Below are positions 60,109 to 64,000 of a stretch of DNA of 64,000 nucleotides, piece by piece; position 1 is the stretch's first letter; each line of letters opens with the position of its first letter. The notes under the pieces are model-generated. The model saw only the letters and a program-made list of their open reading frames with translations, was not told the DNA's origin and ran no database searches. This stretch comes from Alkalithermobacter paradoxus (GTDB lineage Bacteria > Bacillota > Clostridia > Peptostreptococcales > Peptostreptococcaceae), in assembly GCA_002029295.1 (NCBI GenBank), contig MZGW01000008.1, positions 1-64,000 of the forward strand. Reading direction: 5' to 3'. The position numbers and the translations under genes are program-made.

Positions 60109-62478
60109 ATGATAGAAAAACAACAAATATCTACTTATAAAAGAATATACACACAAGAAGAAAAGATAGTAAGTTTTGACAAAACCATGATATTTTTCTC
60201 GGTACTTGGTTTTTTGTTAGGTAGAGCGGTTCTTATAGACAATCTAGGCCCATTTGGTATATCTTACTTTGCATATATGTGCAAATTCAAAAGATATAGA
60301 ATACCTGTGTTCTTTTCTATAGCAACTGGAATAATTCTAAGTCATCAAGGAAGCAACTCGCTTAAATATATAATAGCTTTATTTATTATGTATTTAATAT
60401 CAACAAATATAAATTTAGAAAAAAAGAGTATTTTAAAGATAGCTATATTTGGACTGAGCATTAGTATGCTTGTTGGAATTGCGTATAGTGCAATAAAAGG
60501 CATATACATATACGATATATTAGCTTCTTTATTTGAATCTATAGTAGTGTTTGTACTGATATATATATATTCATTCGGAATAGAACTTATTCTAAAAAGA
60601 TCTATAAGAAGAACAATATCTAATGAGGAAGTTATAGCACTATCTATAATAATGGGAATTGCAATAAGTGGAATATCTAATATAAATTTTTTTCAGATAT
60701 CCCTAAAGAGTGTACTATCAATACTTATGATAATAATCTTTTCATATAAAGGTGGAGCTGCTTTAGGGGCATGTAGTGGAATAACAATAGGACTTATAAC
60801 TAATATCAATACTTTATCATCTACATTTTACGTAGCATTATATGGATTTTCTGGCCTTGTAGGAGGAGTGTTTAATAAAATAAACAAATATATGGTTGTA
60901 AGTGGATTTGTAATGGCTTCAAGTATAATGACTATATACACAAAAGGTAGTGGAGATCTTATTTTAATAAAGGAAACAATAATTGCATCGCTATTATTTT
61001 TCTTAATATCTGAAGAAAAACTTGAATACATAGAAAAGTTCACAAAAGCCGCATTAGGAAATGAAGACTCTGCAATGAACTATATAACAAGAGTTACAGA
61101 AATACTAAATAGTAGATTAAAAGATGTTGAAACAGCTTATTCAGAAATAGCAACTACATTTGAAAAGGTAAGAGAAAAAGAAAGAATATTAGACCAAAGA
61201 GATATAGCAAGCGTTGTTGATATGATAAGTCAAGACGTTTGTAAAAGCTGTGGAATGAGAAGAAGCTGTTGGGATAGTAAGTTTCACCATACATACAATA
61301 TGATAATGGAGATGTTGAATGTACTTGAATGCGAAGGAAAGCTAGATGAGAATTCAATACCTAGCGAATTCAAAAGATACTGTATAAAACACGATTATAT
61401 AGCAAAATCAGCTAGACACTACTTTGATCTTTTTATGGTGGACTATAAATGGAACAAAAAACTATCAGAAAATAGAAAACTTGTCTCATCTCAAATAAAA
61501 TCATTATCAAAGTGTGTAGGAAGTTTGGCTAAGGAATTAAAAGAAGAAATAAAATTTGATGTAGATATGGAAAATGACATAATAGTTGAACTTGACAAAG
61601 AAGGAATAAAAGTAGAAAAAGTAAGTTACATAAAAAGAGAAAATGGAAGCTTTGAAATAAATATACAAAAGTCACCTTGCTACGGTGGAAAGCTATGTAA
61701 TGAAAGGTTGATACCTATAGTATCAAAAGTAGTAGGAAAGAAATTATCTAGCTTAAGTCTTGGATGCAAAACGTCAGGAGATAACTGCAAAATAAGACTT
61801 GTTGAGGGAGAACAGTTCATAGCAAAGACTGAGGTATGCTCTCTTTCTAAAGATGGAAGTATAATATCAGGTGATAGTTATACATATATGGAAGTAGAAG
61901 ATGGAAAGTACATGATAGCTCTTAGTGATGGAATGGGAAAAGGAGAAAAGGCTTACGAAGAATCTTCTGTTACAATAGGAGTTTTAGAAAAGATGATGGA
62001 GTCTAGAATAGATGAAGAAACAAGCATAGATATAGTTAACAGTATGCTTATGCTTAAATCATCTGATGAAATATTCTCAACAGTAGACCTAAGTATAGTA
62101 GATCTTAAAGAAGGTGTCTTAGAAACTGTAAAAATGGGAGCTTGCCCATCTTTTATAAAAAGAGCTAAAGGATCAGTTGAAGTTATATCATCATCATCAC
62201 TTCCTATAGGAATATTATCTGAAATAAAAGTAGATAGAGATAGCAGAAGACTAAAAGAAGGCGACTTTATAATAATGGTATCAGATGGAATAATAGATGC
62301 AGGAAAAGATAAAAATCTAGGAGAAAACTGGCTATATACAGTACTAGAAAAAATAGACAAGACAAGTCCTAAAGAACTTGCAAACACTATACTAGATAAT
62401 GCCCTTGAATTACTAGATGGAGAGCCGATAGATGATATGACTGTAATGGTTACCAAAATGCTAAAAAGCAGTAGATAA
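60109..62478 (+). CDS. spoIIE: Stage II sporulation protein E, serine phosphatase
   Basis: 789 aa. About ten N-terminal membrane helices (to about residue 310), a central FtsZ-binding and oligomerisation region with Cys pairs (VCKSCGMRRSCWD), and a C-terminal PP2C phosphatase (about 580-789) with metal Asp residues in IALSDGMGKGEKAYEES, FSTVDLSIVDL and FIIMVSDGIIDAG. It dephosphorylates SpoIIAA to activate sigma-F in the forespore. G8 ribosome site before ATG 60109. Same relative place as in B. subtilis, after divIC. Confidence 0.95.
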   Translation: MIEKQQISTYKRIYTQEEKIVSFDKTMIFFSVLGFLLGRAVLIDNLGPFGISYFAYMCKFKRYRIPVFFSIATGIILSHQGSNSLKYIIALFIMYLISTNINLEKKSILKIAIFGLSISMLVGIAYSAIKGIYIYDILASLFESIVVFVLIYIYSFGIELILKRSIRRTISNEEVIALSIIMGIAISGISNINFFQISLKSVLSILMIIIFSYKGGAALGACSGITIGLITNINTLSSTFYVALYGFSGLVGGVFNKINKYMVVSGFVMASSIMTIYTKGSGDLILIKETIIASLLFFLISEEKLEYIEKFTKAALGNEDSAMNYITRVTEILNSRLKDVETAYSEIATTFEKVREKERILDQRDIASVVDMISQDVCKSCGMRRSCWDSKFHHTYNMIMEMLNVLECEGKLDENSIPSEFKRYCIKHDYIAKSARHYFDLFMVDYKWNKKLSENRKLVSSQIKSLSKCVGSLAKELKEEIKFDVDMENDIIVELDKEGIKVEKVSYIKRENGSFEINIQKSPCYGGKLCNERLIPIVSKVVGKKLSSLSLGCKTSGDNCKIRLVEGEQFIAKTEVCSLSKDGSIISGDSYTYMEVEDGKYMIALSDGMGKGEKAYEESSVTIGVLEKMMESRIDEETSIDIVNSMLMLKSSDEIFSTVDLSIVDLKEGVLETVKMGACPSFIKRAKGSVEVISSSSLPIGILSEIKVDRDSRRLKEGDFIIMVSDGIIDAGKDKNLGENWLYTVLEKIDKTSPKELANTILDNALELLDGEPIDDMTVMVTKMLKSSR

Positions 62479-62481
62479 GAA

Positions 62482-62638
62482 TGTGTAAAAAGATTAAAAA
62501 AATTGTGCATAATTATGTTAGTAATGTGGATAAGTTGTGGAAATAAAGATTGACATGAGGATAACAATAAATAGCCTGTTGATAATGTTATTAACTTTGT
62601 GGATATTTTTATGAATAAGTTTATAATTATGTGCATAT
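62482..62638 (+). promoter_or_regulatory. Phased array of DnaA boxes
   Basis: Nine boxes of the form TGTGNATAA (TTATNCACA on the other strand), all in one direction. Perfect: TGTGCATAA 62504-62512 and TGTGGATAA 62525-62533. One mismatch: 62482, 62556, 62577, 62598, 62610, 62630. Two mismatches: 62536. Starts are 22, 21, 11, 20, 21, 21, 12 and 20 bp apart, close to one or two helical turns. The region is between convergent genes and has no coding sequence. Function is inferred: DnaA binding or titration. Confidence 0.7.
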
Positions 62639-62698
62639 AATATAGGTTAAAGGCTTTGAGAGTGAGATTTTAACACATAATTAAAGAAATAAAAATAA

Positions 62699-62726
62699 TT
62701 GGGGATAACATATATGTTATCCCCAA
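62699..62726. terminator. 28-bp perfect palindrome, terminator of the Rad50-like operon
   Basis: Arms TTGGGGATAACATA (62699-62712) and TATGTTATCCCCAA (62713-62726) are perfect complements. On the minus strand the stem is followed by AATTATTTTTATTT, so it should end the minus operon. Each arm also holds TGGGGATAA, one base from a DnaA box, in opposite directions. Confidence 0.82.
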
Positions 62727-62728
62727 CT

Positions 62729-63382
62729 TTACTCTATGCTATATTCTTTAGCTTTTGATATTCCATTTTCCATAGTAACTAAATATCTCTTATCAGATAT
62801 CTCAGAAAGGTGAGTATTGTGAGTAACCATTATTATTTGGCGATTAAATGTATTATTTATTTCTTTTAAGAATCTTCCAACATTGTTTATATATTCTTCT
62901 GAAACATGCTTTGCAGGTTCATCTAATATAAAAGGTGCTTCGATTTGTGGATTGTGAGTTTGGAGCATACAATATTTAAGAGTAAGACATATTATATCTA
63001 TTATTCCACCACCACGACTATCCTCAGGACTGTTTTTTATGAAAGATCCATCTTCAAGCTTTGTTACAACATAAAATGAAGCTTCAGGCCTTCCTCTTTT
63101 TTGCTCAAACTCTATCTTAAACTCTATATTTTCACCAGTTATAAATTGAAGTGCATTAGTAACCATAACCTCAAACTGATATTTTATTTGTTCTCTAGCA
63201 TACATAGAGCTTTCTTCAAGAAGAATCTTAGCCTTAGTAAATACTTCTTCATCATTTTTAAGCTTTAATATATTTTCATTAGTCTTTTTTATATCTTCCT
63301 CAAGCTTATTTTTTAATGCCTTTTTGTGCATCAAATAATCTCTATACTTTAGGTGTTTGCTTTTTATTTCTTTAATATTCAT
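62729..63382 (-). CDS. Rad50/SbcC-like ATPase, C-terminal half
   Basis: 217 aa. The N-terminal ~90 residues are a coiled coil (LEEDIKKTNENILKLKNDEE). The rest is the C-terminal lobe of an ABC-type SMC/Rad50 ATPase: signature-like DSRGGGIIDIICLTLKYCML, Walker B APFILDEPAKHVS, and the switch His in IIMVTHNTHLSEIS. There is no Walker A, which must come from another polypeptide. The genes at 63394 and 63639 upstream supply a coiled coil and a zinc hook. Together they look like one Rad50-type protein split into separate genes. AGGAGATG precedes ATG 63382 (minus). Confidence 0.75.
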   Translation of the reverse strand: MNIKEIKSKHLKYRDYLMHKKALKNKLEEDIKKTNENILKLKNDEEVFTKAKILLEESSMYAREQIKYQFEVMVTNALQFITGENIEFKIEFEQKRGRPEASFYVVTKLEDGSFIKNSPEDSRGGGIIDIICLTLKYCMLQTHNPQIEAPFILDEPAKHVSEEYINNVGRFLKEINNTFNRQIIMVTHNTHLSEISDKRYLVTMENGISKAKEYSIE

Positions 63383-63393
63383 ACACTCATCTC

Positions 63394-63636
63394 CTACAGA
63401 TTAGGAATTTCACTTGGTAAAAGCTCAAGTATCTTAGATCTTAACTCTTCCTTTTCTTTTTCAAGTTTTTGTATTACAGCATCAAGCTCTGAAGGGTTAT
63501 AGCCAAGTTTTATTATCTCATCACTCAAAATCTTCTCTTGCTTTTCAAGTTCTTCAAGTCTAGTTTCAGCTTTATACTTAGTCATCTTTCCATTTTCTAT
63601 TCTTTTTTTAAGCTCAGCTAATTTTTGTTCATCCAT
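63394..63636 (-). CDS. Small coiled-coil protein of the split Rad50-like operon
   Basis: 80 aa, almost wholly a predicted coiled coil of Lys/Glu heptads (LAELKKRIENGKMTKYKAET, then QKLEKEKEELRSKILELL) with a break at GYNPSEL. AAGGAGG lies before ATG 63636 (minus). It begins two bases after the hook-containing gene ends and is followed 11 bases later by the ATPase C-half. It may form the returning arm of the Rad50-type coil. No family is recognised. Confidence 0.65.
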   Translation of the reverse strand: MDEQKLAELKKRIENGKMTKYKAETRLEELEKQEKILSDEIIKLGYNPSELDAVIQKLEKEKEELRSKILELLPSEIPNL

Positions 63637-63638
63637 TA

Positions 63639-64000
63639 TTAATCCTCCTTATTTAATCCGTTTATAATATTATTTATAGAATCTTCATCTATATTAGTAA
63701 AGCAGGTAGGACATTTACCCATAGCCCTAAGAGTACTTGAATATAGCTTTGTAATAGATAAAAGTTCATCATTAACAGTAATTAAATAACTTTTTCCTTT
63801 TTTGATTCTTTCTATAGTATCTTTATAATTTTTATTCACATCATGCAATTTCTCAATATCTTTGCCTTTTGAAATAAGGCTATCGTAAAGACTTTCGATA
63901 TTACTATAATCAGGAAGCATATTTAATACATTTTTATATTTTATTTGCTCATTTTTTATAAGCTTCATATTTTTGTTTAGCTTATTTACCTCATTAAGAC
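63639..64000 (-). CDS. Rad50/SbcC-like protein, zinc-hook part (partial, runs off the window)
   Basis: The frame is open from the stop at 63639 to the window end with no stop upstream, so ATG 63968 need not be the start; ~120 codons are visible. The sequence is coiled coil, then LRAMGKCPTCFTNIDEDS, a CxxC like the zinc hook of Rad50/SbcC, and ends 25 residues later. An N-terminal Walker A lobe is expected outside the window. Last part of a minus-strand operon of at least three genes. Confidence 0.65.
   Translation of the reverse strand, partial: LNEVNKLNKNMKLIKNEQIKYKNVLNMLPDYSNIESLYDSLISKGKDIEKLHDVNKNYKDTIERIKKGKSYLITVNDELLSITKLYSSTLRAMGKCPTCFTNIDEDSINNIINGLNKED

Noticed and set aside
61953-62636. 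227-codon open frame on the minus strand inside and after spoIIE
   Set aside because: It is antisense to the conserved PP2C domain of spoIIE, has no ribosome site and its translation is low-complexity Ser/Leu/Ile.
62482-62638. DnaA-box array as the chromosomal origin oriC
   Set aside because: The flanking genes converge on it (spoIIE on +, Rad50-like operon on -), opposite to the pattern at an origin. No dnaA or dnaN is adjacent, and the rRNA operon and most genes point away from an origin to the left.

Overview
The window is low-GC, AT-rich DNA in which Arg is mostly AGA and Ile mostly ATA. It carries a full set of sporulation genes (gin, sspH, spmAB, spoVG, spoVT, yabP, yabQ, spoIIE), anaerobic sulfite reductase asrABC and a T-box leader. 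This fits an anaerobic endospore-forming member of the Clostridia, Clostridiaceae or Peptostreptococcaceae-like. Genus cannot be fixed from sequence alone. Most genes lie on the + strand, and the gene order follows the Bacillus subtilis csfB-to-spoIIE segment to the right of oriC, so the origin is probably to the left.

Layout. 1-411: end of an rRNA operon (23S tail, 5S). 418-595: two copies of a two-hairpin non-coding repeat; a third copy lies at 48351-48462. 704-9188: an alpha-glucan locus with an ATPase, a PucR-type and a LacI-type regulator, a binding protein, two permeases and a debranching enzyme; two LacI-type operators are visible. 9345-15945: DUF378 protein, gin, yaaO-type decarboxylase, tmk, holB, ricT, a TlpA-like lipoprotein, yabB-type methyltransferase, rsmI. 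15977-24629: abrB with a Spo0A box, nurA-herA, sspH, a GNAT, a broken gene, pncB, a HAD phosphatase, spmAB and a Crp-type regulator. 24666-27578: a CRP-type site and asrABC. 27861-29528: four small proteins, three of them resembling each other and alpha/beta SASPs, and a leaderless zinc phospholipase C-like protein. 29614-35352: metG with its T-box, tatD, yabE, rnmV, ksgA. 35419-44543: two unrecognised proteins, an orphan histidine kinase with a degenerate ATPase domain, an M20 peptidase, a cation transporter, speA, murC. 44709-62478: purR, spoVG, glmU, prs, pth, mfd, prsA-like, spoVT, spoVB-like, mazG, hup, rqcP, yabP, yabQ, divIC, ppx, spoIIE. 62482-62638: a helically phased array of DnaA boxes between convergent genes. 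62729-64000: part of a split Rad50/SbcC-like operon with a zinc hook.

How it fits together. The core is the conserved block that links nucleotide supply, DNA replication and repair, translation quality control and sporulation. Sporulation control is visible in the DNA: a sigma-H promoter before spoVG, a sigma-G-like promoter before sspH, a Spo0A box downstream of the abrB promoter, and a promoter with 21-bp spacing before spoIIE. At spmA, yabP and spoIIE the ribosome binding site lies in the 3' arm of a terminator-like hairpin while the candidate sporulation promoter would start transcription after the 5' arm. This suggests that read-through transcripts are kept untranslated. Accessory modules set into the block (glucan uptake, NurA-HerA, sulfite reductase, split Rad50) are the lineage-specific part.
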